Shown here one piece after another: positions 21,173 to 33,167 of a stretch of DNA of 64,000 nucleotides. The notes beneath the pieces are model-generated. The model worked only from the letters and a program-made list of their open reading frames with translations, did no database searches and had not been told where the DNA came from. A program made the translations under genes and the position numbers. The stretch comes from Podocnemis expansa (lineage: Eukaryota; Chordata; Testudines; Podocnemididae): NCBI GenBank assembly GCA_007922195.1, contig ML681967.1, positions 9,696,120-9,760,119 on the forward strand, written 5' to 3'. Positions within the stretch are counted from its first letter, which is position 1; every line of letters starts with the position of its first letter.

Positions 21173-22093
21173 CAGGCTTCTCTTTCATATAAGAATGGCC
21201 GTAGTGGGCCAGACCAATGGTCCACCTAATCCAGTATCCTGTTTTACAAGAGTGGCCAATGCCAGGTGCTTCAGGGCGAACAAACACAACAAGACAATTT
21301 ATTGACTGATCCATAGAACCCTGCACGAATACAAATAAGTGGATTTGTATCCGACCTGCATCCACAAGAAATAGTCTGTGGATATCCATGGATACGGATA
21401 TAATGCAGATATCTGCAGATATCCACATATTTGCAGGGTTCTAGCTTTGTGAAGATAAAAATATGTGGATCAGTATCCAATCTGCATCCGCAAGAAATGG
21501 TCTGCAGATATCCATGTTGTATCTGCGCATGCGGGTATAAGGCAGATATCCACGGATTTGCAAGGCTTTACTGATCCACCACTCCCTGTCATCGAGTCAC
21601 AGCTCCTGGAAGTCAGAGGTGTGGAGACACCCAGAGCTTAGGGTTCCATCCCTGACCATCTTGGCTAATACCCATTTATAGACCTATCCTCCACTAACTC
21701 ATCTAATTCTTTTTTGGACCCAGTTATGCTTTTAGCCTTCACAAAGTCCCTTGGCATCAAGTTCTGCAGGTTGGCTGTGCATTGTGTGAACATGTTTCAT
21801 TTTGTTTGTTATAAAGCTGCTATCTATTGTGTGAATCCTGGTTTGTGGGTTACCTGAAGGGATAAATAACACTTTCATATTTATTTCTCCACATTAGTGA
21901 TGATTTTATAGACCTCTATTATATCCAGCCTTAGTTATCTCTTTATTAAGCTGAACTGTCCCACTGTTTTAACTTCTCCTGTTGAAGCTGTTCCATACCC
22001 CTAACATTTCTGCTGCCCTTCTCTGTATGTCTTCTGTTTTTAGTATATCTTTTTTGAGATGGAACAACCAGAACTGCACAGAGTATTCCAGGT
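21173..22093 (-). mobile_element. CR1 LINE 3' region (minus), first part
   Basis: The plus strand reads 'aagaatggccgtagtggg' and 'ccagaccaatggtcc', the complement of the CR1 3' end 'ggaccattggtctg'. From 21579 on, phrases such as 'atctaattcttttttgg' and 'agactctatta'-like text followed by 'agaactgcacagagtattcc' are typical of CR1 in reptiles. The copy is split by a hAT MITE (21314-21570) and by a 1-kb composite insert after 22093, then resumes at 23067. It is a 5'-truncated LINE with no intact frame. Confidence 0.75.
21314..21570. mobile_element. hAT-type MITE made of two similar units
   Basis: The left end TAGAACCCTGCA is matched by the right end tgcaaggcttta (complement TAAAGCCTTGCA). The flanks are CTGATCCA on both sides (21306-21313 and 21571-21578), a perfect 8-bp duplication. 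Inside are two similar units of about 110 bp, each with 'cgcaagaaatggtctg'-like text and several gatatcc/ggatatc palindromes. It is inserted in CR1, whose sequence resumes across the junction. Confidence 0.85.
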
Positions 22094-23066
22094 AAGTTCC
22101 AAAGGGGCAGCCGTGTTAGTCTAGTAAAGCAAAAAAAAAAAGCAAGGAGTCTTGTGGCACTTAAAGACTAACAAATTTATTTATCACATGAGCTTTTGTG
22201 GGAGAAAATCCCACTTCAGATGCTTTGAAGAGGGGAAACTTACAGAACTGAATGAGAATAAATGCAGGGGAGTGTAAGACATGGGATCAGGTCATACTGC
22301 AACAGCAAATCAGAGCATTTGTAAGGGTTCAAACTCTAGGGAACAGCACACAGAGGGAGGGTGAAGTCAAATTACAAAAATTACAAAAAAAACCCAAACC
22401 AGTTGCTGAGCACTTCCATCTTCCTAATCACTCCACTGATGATTTGTTAACGATGGTCGTCAAGAAAATCAATGGGACATCAAGACTTCAAAGAGAAAAG
22501 CCGAAAATCAAATAATATGCAAATTAGATTGTGTGAAAGCAGGGTTGAATAGTGACTATGGTTCTCCTTCAAGCACTGCTCACATCATTCAGTTACAGAT
22601 GTCTACCTGCCGCAGTGCGGTAGCTTGGAAAGTCTTCAGCCTCAGCCTGTCAGGTCACGGCACGCGGCCAATGCCCCCTCTGGGCCGCGACCACAGCTAT
22701 ATAGGTGACCGTGACACTGACCCTCCCAGTTCCTTTTTCCACCCTCTTTATTAAGCTGAACTGTCCCTCTGTTTTAACTTCTCCTCCTGTTGAAGCTGTT
22801 CAGATCACCCAAGAAACTTGCAGAAGCAAGTGCCTGTCTTCTACCATGTGAAATTCAAGATGCCTGGTTTTAAACTGTGCTCTGATTTGCTGCTGCAGTA
22901 TGACCTGATCCCATGTCTTACACTCCCCTGCATTTATTCTCATTTAGTTCTGTAAGTTCCCCCTCTTCAAAGCATCTGACGAAGTGGGATTTTCTCCCAT
23001 GAAAGCTCATGCAATAAATAAATCTGTTAGTCTTTAAGTGCCACAAGACTCCTTACTTCTTTTAGC
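22094..23066. mobile_element. Composite PLE/DIRS insert in CR1
   Basis: The insert is flanked by ATTCCAGGT (22085-22093 and 23067-23075) within CR1. In order it holds: a PLE tail in minus orientation (22098-22370); a PLE coding fragment in plus orientation (about 22395-22558, PVAEHFHLPNHS and VKAGLNSDYG); a DIRS end (about 22558-22745), whose 'cagttacagatgtctac' and 'ctatataggtgaccgtg' match the DIRS-1 terminal repeat; a DIRS gag start (about 22800-22875, 'aagtgcctgtcttctacc'); and a PLE tail in plus orientation (about 22885-23055). The duplication encloses the whole, so it appears to have integrated as one unit. Confidence 0.8.
22558..22880 (+). mobile_element. DIRS 5' end fragment (terminal repeat plus gag start)
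   Basis: It starts 'gttctccttcaagcactg', like the outer end of the DIRS-1 5' repeat, with a TATA-like 'gctatataggtg' at about 22697. The following 'aaattcaagatgcctggttttaaac' (split) matches the DIRS gag Cys block. It stops at 'aaactgtgctctgat', which runs into PLE tail sequence; CTCTGATTTGCTG belongs to the PLE side. The fragment lacks every other DIRS part. Confidence 0.78.
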
Positions 23067-23240
23067 ATTCCAGGTGTCCCTGTACCATGGCATATAGTGG
23101 CATTGTGATACTTTCCGTCTTATTATCCACTCTTTTCCCAATGGTTCCAGCATTCTGTGTAGCTTTTTTGATGGCCCCTGAACACTGAGCAGATGTTGTC
23201 AGGGAATTAGTCACAACGACTCCAGATTGCTTTCTTGAAT
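23067..23240 (-). mobile_element. CR1 LINE 3' region (minus), second part
   Basis: After the composite insert the CR1 copy continues with 'ggcatatagtggcattgtg', 'ccaatggttccagcatt' and 'agattgctttcttgaatgg'. Together with 21173-22093 it forms one old CR1 copy that predates both insertions. Confidence 0.72.
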
Positions 23241-26200
23241 GGCCGCATGTTCAAAAATGCATTGTATTTTGGAAAAAAAAAATCATGAAGCTTAAAGACA
23301 AGTTGCACTCCTTTCATTTGCCTGCTGGATTGAGAGCTCTTAGAAGTCATGTTTTCAAGCTTTTTCTGCAATCTGGAGAACTACATCTTTGCTTTATTTC
23401 TATACTGAAAACGGAGATTTTACCATAATTACAAGATTCCAGGAATGAGGCCTTTAAAACAACTTAGGAACTATCATGAGACTCATACTGAAATTGAGAG
23501 GTTTGGGCACATTGCAGTCTTTGTGGTGAGACAGCCCATGCTCTTGTTGTCAGTTGTTAATCAGGTGCACAGCTGACAGGTTGTTAATTACTGACTGCAC
23601 GCATGAGCTCCCCATGTGTCGCTTTCCCAGTCTGCCCAGTTAACTGAGACACCCATTCACAATTGAATGAATTGACACGATCACAAATCCATTGAGAACA
23701 AAGGCCCTCTGGCCAGGTTTATTGTAGTGAAGCACAATAAGAAGTAACTTACATTCTATAAGTATACGTCAAATAAGTGCACCTTGATTCAGTGGAACAG
23801 CCCACTTGAGAGCAGGGTTCTCTGTCATCCCCTAGGCCGGACAAAGCTATTCCCTTGTACCTCCATTTTTATACACTCTCATGGACAAGTTTTGCTCTGC
23901 CCCCTGTTATGTATGTAGCTCCCTACCCATCTCCATGTATGGGACACTGGACAAAAACATATTAATGTATCATATTGTTATGAATTGACACAGTAAAATG
24001 GTCCCTGTTATCTCTTCAGTGGTGTCAGGTCCTTGTGCTACTGAATTGCTGTTCCTCTACTTTCTATTTATAACTTCTTAAAGTAGCAAAATATCAGGTG
24101 CATCTGAATCTTACCCACCTACTGTTAAGTTCCATGGCTCCCTACAGATTACTATGATTTTCTACATCCATGACCGTATTTTGGCTTGGGTACTGTATCC
24201 TTACCTATTTTTCCAGGCCTCGGGCCTCATTTTTGGCCTGTTATATTGGTCTTATGTCTTAGACTCTCATCTTCTACTACAGCTCTTATGAATCATTCAA
24301 TCTTTGCTCTGCTTCTAAAGAGATAGCTAGCAAGGGGAGCTAATTAGTGGCAACCATGCATAGTCATCTTGCTCCTGGAGTGAGAACACCAAAAAGACTT
24401 CCATACAGATGACAGAAAGCAGTTGTAGCTTAAGACCTGAATGTCATTCAGGTCAACACCCTTCAGCACAGAGCCGTAACACACAGTTTTGCCGCCCGGG
24501 GCGTGTTATGATCAGAACACGTCCCTTCCCATTAGCGGGGCTTAGAGGTGGCACCACAAAGCTACCTCTTTAATACACCAGCTCCACTGAGCCACTCTGG
24601 GCTGCCTGGGGCTTTGCCCCGTCGGCCCTGCCATAGTTATGGCTCTGCTTCAGAAGCTGATCTGGATTTGATGTTGCTCTTTAAGGTTCTGGAAGTGGGG
24701 AAGGAAACTACGTACAGATATATCATATTTACATCGCTTTATACATTCAAGCAGACCAGCGATGGGTTTGGCTTTTGTCCTTTTTTATTACTGCCTTACA
24801 AAAGGCATATTTATGAGGTCTGCAATATGTTGATTTGGCTCATGCACTGTGTTCAAAATACCTCAATTGTTTCAAAACATTAACTGCTTCTAAGATATTT
24901 ACAGTGTTGGACAGGCAAAAGCAGACGCAGATTAAGGTTCCTTGGCTGCACACATCATAAATGCAGACCGACAGCAATATTTGCTAGGACGCAGAGAGGT
25001 AGAAGTGGCATTTCCATCCAGGAGCCATCCCCCAGTCAGATGCATTCATGCTTCCCCAACGCAAACACAATGGAAATTTAGACAAGGCTGGGAGGAAAGA
25101 CACAGAGGCGCTGCACAGAATCTAGAAAGGAGGTTGCAACAGAAGGTTTTGCATTATACACATTCTGGTGCATGATGCCATCTGCTTCCCTGCCCTCCTT
25201 CAGTTTGTTTAAAGGTTTTCCTAATCTTAAAGCCTTGCTTATTTTTGCTTACTTGTTTTCTAAACAAGTTCAGCCCCACTGCTGCCAAAGCTTCAGTACA
25301 GGGAACAACAGTATGTGGAGTGGGAGAGGCAGGGAGGAAGGACAAGGCTGCATGTCACAGGAGGTGAGGAGAAGAAATGATCAGATTTGCAGGCCAGCAG
25401 TGACAGGTTCTGATGTGAGACCAGTAGCAAATATCCCTCTGTCCTCATTCTGGTAACACTGCAGTCTCCTCTCCATCCCCACCTGCCACTTTCTTTCTCA
25501 CTCTCTTCCATTTTGGCTTTACTTTGCTTTCTTCATCTCTCTTTTACTACCTGAGCATGACTTTGCCTCATTCTCTCTCTCTGCTGGCCCCTTGTCTTCC
25601 ATTTCTGCTTCCACACTCTCTTCATTTTGGGGGCTTTTTTGTTTTGCCTGTTTTATTTTTTCTCTTCTGCTTCTGCATTCCATTCATCTTTCACCTTCCA
25701 TCTCCCTGATCCTGAAAGGCTTGTCATTGGGAGGGCTGGAAAGAAAAATGAGGCCAGATTCTTCCAGCTCTATTTACCAAATAAGGCCTGGAGTCAGATT
25801 TTATCTAAGAAAAGTAAAACAAACTGGATGCAAGTAGGTATGGGGGAAGTGGCGACTCCTACATGAAGGAAAATTGGAAAGGCAAAAGAGGGTTGAAACA
25901 GAAGAAAACACAGAGTGAAGCCCTCTCCCATTAGGAAATGAAACTTTACAAAACAACAAGGAAAAAGGTACTCTTTTTATTAGCCCTTGCTGATTTAGAA
26001 GATTTAGTTCTCTAGCATGTTCAGAGTCCAATTCTGATCTTGGCTTTCCTGGCATAAACCTGGAGCAACTTCCCCTACAGTCATCAGTTTACACTGCAGT
26101 AGCCAACATGAAATTCTGCCTGGGGGGGGGGGGGGGGTGAAGTAGACCTCAGTCACTGCTGTGTAAACCCACAGCAGCTCCACTGATTTATGGGGTTACT

Positions 26201-26854
26201 CTGCTTTTAAACCAGGATTGCAGAGAACATCTAGTGACTCATTCATTCACCACCCCGCCCCCAGTCCAACTGCATAGTGATATCTTGTCAAATTCTCCAG
26301 ATTAGAGACTGGAATAAGCTACTCCTTCACCCAGTCCCTTCCCCCTCCTGGCCAAAGCAGGCACACTCCTTGTGTCCATGGTACATTTCACAGAGCTATG
26401 GGCAAGCTGGATTTGAGTGCCTAGCTCTAGCCAACATGCCTGCCTGGTACCCTTCATCCACCTCCCTCCCTCGCTTTTGCTCTTTCAGTTTCTCTCAACC
26501 TCAGCCTCCCTCTCCCCTCACCGATTTATATGCAAACTCAATGAGTCAGAGCAGTGAAGCGTTAAGGCAGAATGATTGTGTCGACTTCAAAGACAGCAAC
26601 AAGCAGCTTCTAAAGTGAAGCCAGGGTTTAACAGATCTGGGGCTGAAGGACAGGGGTCATGATGAATTTCTGTATGGCAGGCAACTATAGGGGCATTTAA
26701 TCTTCCCTCCTCTATAGCAGCAGAAACCCCTGTCATCACAATAATGATTTCACATTCATGCATCTGTCTGCCTCAGGATTCCCCTGCCCCTCTAGTATTC
26801 AAGCCAGTCACAGACATGGATGGATTTATCTTCAGCACTTGGAAGACTGATCAG
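23241..26854. other. No gene; simple sequence and old repeat pieces
   Basis: No gene recognised. At about 26040-26215 phrases such as 'cagctccactgatttatgg' resemble an old sauropsid interspersed repeat, with a G run near 26121-26138. The rest, including a CT-rich stretch near 25.5-25.7 kb, shows no motif. Confidence 0.35.
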
Positions 26855-26985
26855 CATTACTATCCCCCATTTTATATATGAGTAAACAGAGGCACAGAGC
26901 ACTTAGAAGGTGACTTATCCAAAGCAACAGCAAGGTGGTACCAGAGTTGGGATTAAAACTCCAGTGTTCCTGGCTCCAGGGCACA
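26855..26985 (-). repeat. MIR-like SINE fragment
   Basis: The phrases 'cattttatatatgag', 'aaacagaggcacagagcac' and 'ttgggattaaaactcc' match the reverse complement of MIR, an ancient amniote tRNA-derived SINE. It is diverged and partial. Confidence 0.65.
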
Positions 26986-29900
26986 GAAGCAGGTATGTCT
27001 CCCTGTCACCATCCTTCTGGAGCTGTATCCCACCTGTTAGGCAATGTCAATAGAACTACAAGTGCAGAAGGTGAAACCACTGGGATTTTCCTTTCTTCCT
27101 CCATGGGAATTAACCCCTCAGAGCCCTGGCACTTCCTCAATACGGCCTCCTGGCCCAACCCACCATGGTTGCTATCATTAACAGTAGAGGAGGTGTGAAA
27201 ATTCAGAACATTGCTGTCCTGTATTGGCATGACCCAATATTTCCTCAAAAGCCCCGTGGGGCAGACTTCATCTTGATACTTCAGTTCATTGGCTTGTTGT
27301 CCAATGAGCTGAAGTCACCTTCATCTCCACTGAGCAAGGACCACTGCTCCTCTCCTTAATTTGTTCTTCTGAGCCCCTCTGCCCTTGGCCTGAAATGCAC
27401 TCCATTCAATGGCTGAGCCTCGAGCACTCTGGTGCCAGGGTGACCATAGCAAGTGTGAAAAATAAGGACGGGGCTCAAATACCAAGACTGTGCCCAAAAA
27501 GTTGAGACAGCTGGTCACCCTGATGCTAACTGCCGGGTGTGGAGCCTGCATGGCCATTGGGTTAGATCTAAAACCCTCTCCTGTACACATCCAAATGTGT
27601 GAATGGAGTACTTTGATTCCTCTCTTACGTCTTTGGACCTCCCAGATTCTCCCCAAAGTAGTCTATTCCAACACCAATTCACCATCCCCAAGGCATCTTC
27701 AGGCCCCACCTGACCATCTCTTGGGCATACTCAGTGCCTTTTAGTCTCATAACTAGCCTTGTACTCCTGCTGTTCTCCCAGAGAAAACAGCTAGGATTGT
27801 CAACCGAGACGACAGGAACGGGGCACCCAATTTTCATTGACTTGCAGATAGTGGAAGTAGGAACCTAACTTCCTCAGGCTTCTGTGAACATACCACAACA
27901 TCAATGGCTTATATGACCCTTGGGTTCCCCTAGCCCGAATCTAGCCAACATTACGTTCATGACACACCACAGGCCTGCCTCCCCGCCTCAGACTCGTGCC
28001 ATCATTCACACCTCTGCAAAATGGGTGTGATGTGCTGCCACTCGGGCCTGGCAGAGTCCTACCCTGACCTTGCTAAGGCATGGATGAATCTGGCCCCACA
28101 CCACCCCCAAAGTGCCGCTTGAGCGCTCCACTCCCTCCAGTTCAGTCTCCTGAGGTTTTTTTGGCCTGTCTCTGGTAGTGACTGTCTCTGAACTAACCCC
28201 TTTCAAGTCCCAAAATGATTAGTGAGAGACAGAAATGAACATTAAATTTTCATAAATAAGCCTCCAGAAGGTGAGATGGAGAGTGAAGGGGGCAGGGGAG
28301 GGAAGAAGGATTCAAAGCAATTTGATCCCTATCCAAGACCCAATCTCACTTGCCAGTTAAGGCAGAAATAATAGGCTGTGGCTGATACAAAGCAGAGTGA
28401 GGAGAAGGCTCTTGCTGATGAGATCAGACTGCAGTGAAAAGAGAAACAAGGGTGGAGATGAAGATGGAGAATTTATTACTATAGGATCCCCTTATGTGCT
28501 AGAGGCTTCACAGACCTACAAGCCAGGACCCTGCCACAAGGAACTCGCCATCTAAATAGACACCAAGCAGCTGCAGGCACCAGAGAAAAGATCTGGCATG
28601 CATTGGTATGCATAGCCTTGAAATGCAGGGCTTAAGTTGGAAGCCCAGCCACGAGGCTTTTGCCCCATGCTTAGTTTCTGGATGTGGCTATATGTCTGGA
28701 GTTGGCCATGCTCCAAGATCACTGGACAAAAGCTATGGTGTGTCTGGAGCTGTGGGGTGACAGGAGACGACAGGGTCCAGCCTTAGCTCTCACCAGGCCA
28801 ATAGCCATCAGTTTAAGCCCAGGCTTCTTAGATCTGACTGGCATTGCCTGTGTACTTCCAGGCTCTGGTTGATGTGGCCTGCAGCCACTATCATGGGAAC
28901 AGGCATTCAGCTGCACAAGGTATATGGTAACAGCAGAAAGTGCAAGAAGTTATGGCTTTCCAAGCAAGTCCATCTAGCAAATGCTACCCTCTCCCCTCTG
29001 CAGATGATGCACACACACCCCTTCTGCCTTTGGGAGAGCAGAACCCTTTGCAGGCTCCATGTCTCCTTCCACCAATACTGCACCCTGCCTGTGTCTGCAC
29101 ATTTAGATCCCACCGCACCCTGGCTGACCTGCTGTCAGATTACTAGCAGGTGTCTGGGGAACAAAGGGCTGCAGGGCAAATCAGAGCTGGAATTGATTGG
29201 ACTACTCTCCCCTTCCCTCCATATGCAGTGCCATTACTTGAACCTAGCTCTGGAGAAGGCCCAAGGCAAAGGAACTCCCCTCCCTAAATGGCTGCTCTCA
29301 GGAGCCCAGGGCAAATTTTGGCTGAACATATTTGACCCTATCTCACTGGGAACAGCAGATCCACCTTCCCTTTCCTCAGTGGAAGCTGCTGAGACTCGGA
29401 GGAAGCTGGTAGCTCTTCATTTATAAGCAGGTGTTGCCGTGGCCTTTGGTGGAGGGTGGGAACCAGGAGGCGTCACTATACTTGAAGGAAGGGGCCCCAG
29501 GGAGCCTAGGTGCCCACAGCATTGACATAAGATGCTGGCAGAGTGCAGGCAACACAGCAACAAGCCCATCTCTTAGCACAAATAAGAAGTGAATCACAGT
29601 CACGTGAGTGCTGTAGTCTAATGAGCACATGCTGGGAGCTCCCTGCCTCTCTCTGCCCCTGTCATTAAGACATCCTAATGCTGCCACCTGGGATCCCATC
29701 CACAATCCATAGCTGGTGCACCACAAAGAAAAAGGACAAGCGGAGGAGGAGGCACGAGAAAGAGTCCCAGGTTAAGATGCAGGAATTATCTCCTCATCCA
29801 TATGAATGGTGGCAATTGTTCTGCTGGCTGTAGTGTGCATATCCCCACCCAGCACAGCAGGCCCCCATTCTCCATGACAAGCTGGCTTTTGTCTGAGAGA

Positions 29901-30369
29901 CAAACGAAGAGGAATATTTTCATACTGGCAATGTGTTTATCTGTGAATGCACATGCCTCATTTGTCAGGGTGGGGAGCAGCAAATTGGGGGAGAAGCAAG
30001 GAGATGGCAGGCCCAGCCTGCTTGAGTTCTAACCTCTCATTCTGCCTCTTCCATCCCCTCTATCACAAGGGCCAGACTTTCTGCCCTCTCATTTTCTGCC
30101 TGCAAAATGTCCACCATGGGAAGGCTGGGTTGAGCATTTGCCCTTAACTGGGATGGGGAAGGATGTTTTGGAGATGCTCTGGGTTGTTCTGCCAGGGAAT
30201 CCTCAAGGGAGCTCACTCCCCCACAAGCAATGGGGGACATTCAAATGGGAAAGCCAGGAGTGGGGTACAGTGCTAAGTGGGGCTGAGGATGGGGCAGAGT
30301 TGGTTGAACTGGAAGTTTCCAGTGACTAGGTTATAGCCTGATGAATCTGACCACTGTTAGTGCCAACTT
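26986..30369. other. No gene recognised
   Basis: Only a small TIR element (27436-27522, listed separately) and a piece of an old interspersed repeat near 28480-28560 are visible. An open frame of 185 codons at 28869-29426 has no recognisable domain and mixed composition, and I do not call it a gene. Confidence 0.35.
27436..27522. mobile_element. Tiny TIR element (87 bp)
   Basis: The ends CAGGGTGACCA and TGGTCACCCTG are perfect complements over 11 bp. No matching duplication is visible at the flanks (tctggtgc and atgctaac), so the family is left open. The interior is short and has no coding capacity. Confidence 0.55.
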
Positions 30370-30376
30370 AATAGAC

Positions 30377-30579
30377 GAGTTTCAAAGGGGCAACTGTGTT
30401 AGTCGAGTTTAGTAACACAAACAAGGAGTCCTGTAGCAGTTAAAGACGAACAAATTTATTTAATGCATGAGCTTTCATCGGAGAAAACCCCACTCTGATG
30501 AAGTCCCATGAAAACTCGTGCATTAAATAAATTTGTTCATCTTTAACTGCCACAGGACTCCTTGTTTGTTTGTTTTTTC
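30377..30579. mobile_element. Head-to-head inverted PLE tails
   Basis: The insert is flanked by AATAGAC (30370-30376 and 30580-30586). The left half carries the PLE tail in minus orientation ('aaggagtcctgtagcag', 'gcatgagctttcatcgg') and the right half the same tail in plus orientation ('ctcgtgcattaaataaa', 'gccacaggactcc'). The two halves meet in 'ccactctgatgaag' and would fold into a hairpin of about 90 bp arms. Confidence 0.82.
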
Positions 30580-30589
30580 AATAGACATA

Positions 30590-31321
30590 GGCTGTGTTCA
30601 CACGGCACTTTTGTTTCGAAACAACCTCGTTGTTTCGAAACAAAAAAAACCATGTTCACGCGACGCACAGTTGTTTCGAAACAAGTTAAACCCCATTTGG
30701 GGACGAAACAACCTTGTTTCGAAATGCTTGTTTCGAAACAATGCATGTGAACATGTTGTTTCGGAACAATAGGTTCCGAAACAACATTTAAAGGGCTGCC
30801 GCCTCAGCACCCTGGCCAGGGAACACTCAGCACCTTGGCCAGGGTGCTGAGGGCTGTCCCCTGGCCAGCAGGCACTGGCGGGGGTCAGCGCTGCCCAGCG
30901 CTGCTCCCTGGGTGCCTGCAAAGGGGGGCTGCAGGCACCGGCGGGGNNNNNNNNNNNNNNNNNNNNNNNNNNNNNNNNNNNNNNNNNNNNNNNNNNNNNN
31001 NNNNNNNNNNNNNNNNNNNNNNNNNNNNNNNNNNNNNNNNNNNNNNGGGGGGCTGAGCAACCCCGCAGCGGCTCACCCGCTGCTGGTGCCTGCAGCCCCC
31101 TTTCTGGGGCTGCAGGGTGAGCCAGCAGCGGCTCACCCCCAGGGGTAACGAAATAGCATGTTCACACAGTGAACTTGCTATTTCGTTTCCCGCTTTTTTT
31201 CTTATTTCGAATTAACATTTTGTTAAGTCGAAATAAGATATTTCGAAATAAGGTGTTGTTTCGAAACAAGTTGTTTTGACACAACTTGTTTCGAAATAAC
31301 CCTGTGCGTGTGAACACAGCC
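30590..31321. mobile_element. Foldback element rich in TTCGAA palindromes
   Basis: The outer 14 bp GGCTGTGTTCACAC and GTGTGAACACAGCC are perfect complements. The flanks can be read as a 3-bp (ATA) or, if the element starts one base further in, a 5-bp (CATAG) duplication. Each arm holds many copies of a palindrome of the TTGTTTCGAAACAA type (left) or TATTTCGAAATA type (right), separated by short spacers such as 'tgttcac'. The centre is GC-rich and contains a 100-N gap. No transposase is present. The family (Harbinger-like or other) is not settled by the sequence. Confidence 0.75.
30947..31046. other. Assembly gap (100 N)
   Basis: A run of exactly 100 N in the GC-rich centre of the foldback element. 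The true size is unknown. Confidence 0.97.
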
Positions 31322-31325
31322 ATAG

Positions 31326-33084
31326 GGACCATTCACTATGATGCTTGTCTGGGGCTCAGGACTAAGGAGGAGTAGCACTGCATGTAAGATCTGGTTTGTG
31401 TGAGAACAGCTAAACTCAAGTCAGCTTTTCTCCTTTTCAGGGTGGGAGGACTTTTCAAAGGCACATCACTAAACAGGAGATCTACATGGTATGACGGGCC
31501 ATTGAAATCAGCACCTTAGGGCACCCAAAGGGCACTACCAGCCACACCTATGTCCTAGAGTCGTCTCACTGACGTCAGATTTCCCCTCCCCCCCCAGCTG
31601 GATGAGCTGGATGCCCTGTTTCCAGCCTCATATCTGGAAACAAGCTTACCTATGTGCTAAGCAAGGGATGGTGAGCCAAGAGAAATCAACAGAAAAGTTG
31701 ATGGACCTGGGCTCTACACAGTAATCCAGTCACTGACAGAACAGCCTCAAAGCAGTCCAAGAATAATAATTCTCCTCTCCTCTCCAAGCTGGGGGACTCA
31801 GAGGCAGAACTGAGGTTTCTCCTCAAGAGCAACATGGACGATGAGCTAAAGAGAATAAACAAGAAGAGATGAACTGAAGATCAAGCTGCGATCAGTGGGG
31901 CAGAAGCCTCATTATCTCATTACTAGCAATGTGTCTGATATTCCCGTAGCTGCAACACCACCGGCATCGAGTGTCATCTCCTCGAAGCTAGCTGCAGCAG
32001 CTGCATCCTTAACAAGTGCATGTGGTTGCCTTTGCGACTCTCCTAATCAGCCGTGCGGAAATTGTGTGAAATACACAAGACTGTCACACAAGGTTAGGGA
32101 ACAAGTCAAGTGGTTAATTAGTTGGTTTATATAGTTTCTTTGCTTTAAAAGGGAACACTATTTTTCCCACAGAATATAGCGTAATTAAATAGAGGAGACT
32201 ATCTGCAATAATAGAATTAGAACTGGTGGGAGAGGAAAATAAAAAATCACTTAGCACTCCCGCTACCCTGCTACGGCACTGCCAGAAAGCCCCTGATGAG
32301 AAGGGTTAGGTGTTAGTGGAAATAAACACACACGCACCATAGAAGGTGACAATAGCAGGGTGAAGCTAAGGGCCATGTTTACCTCGAGAATAACCTGAAA
32401 CAACCCCACAACTGTGAGTGAGTATCTTCTGGCCAGGAGAATGGGGAGAGGTTAAAAGAGAGTGCAAAAGGATTGGGGCCCCTCTCACAGTGCCCTCCTC
32501 CTAAACCAGGTTTGGCTCTTGCTTGGGTCCCTGGGTGCATTTTGCCTGAGCTGTCTCAAGGAACCCAGAGAAGCAATTTGCAGCAAGGTTAGTTGTTTTA
32601 TTTTGAGTCTTTTATTATCTGAGCATGTAAAACTCAGATCAGGGATGATTCTGATCTCAGTCCTAGCACACCCAAATTCCAAATGACTGATATGCAGCAG
32701 GGACAAGAGAAGTGCTTAGCTATAAGCCTCCAGCTTTAAAACAAGTGCTTTTTAATTTGGAGAACCAACCCCAGCCAGGGCTGACTCAGATCCCGATACT
32801 ATTTTTTTCCAAACCAAAGCTCGAGTGCACATGAATTAGTCCACCTTTGACTCTCTCTGAGCCCAACGCACACAGCTGTGGATGGAAGGTGCCATTGTGT
32901 TCATAGTCCATTATGCACAGGGGTGTGTCTTTTCAGTTCGAGTATTATGTACACAAGCGTAATGTTGGGGGTCAAGTTCCACAGATACACAATGAGACTG
33001 GGTGTACCAATAGAGCCTTGAAGCCCTTACACTGGTCTAAAAAAGTTGTATGATTTAGCTGCATGTTCCTATTGTTAAGCAGTG
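31326..33084. other. No gene recognised
   Basis: No gene or clear repeat boundary. A 22-bp phrase at 32081-32102 is repeated exactly at 33221-33242. Confidence 0.35.
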
Positions 33085-33167
33085 TTGTCTATCACAACAG
33101 TGTGCAGCAACAGTCAAAAAAAAAAAAAGGGAACAGAATGTTGCAACTCAATAGGAAGAGGATAGAG

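Noticed and set aside
21300..21580. Satellite array of gatatcc units
   Set aside because: There are only two units, and they are enclosed by hAT-like ends and a perfect 8-bp duplication, so a MITE explains them better.
28869..29426. Open frame of 185 codons in a non-repeat region
   Set aside because: No domain, no coding-like bias that I could judge and no splice context. Length is compatible with chance in 64 kb.
30600..31320. CRISPR-like array from repeated palindromes
   Set aside because: The repeats are short, variable and inside inverted terminal repeats, in a vertebrate genome; spacers are not uniform.
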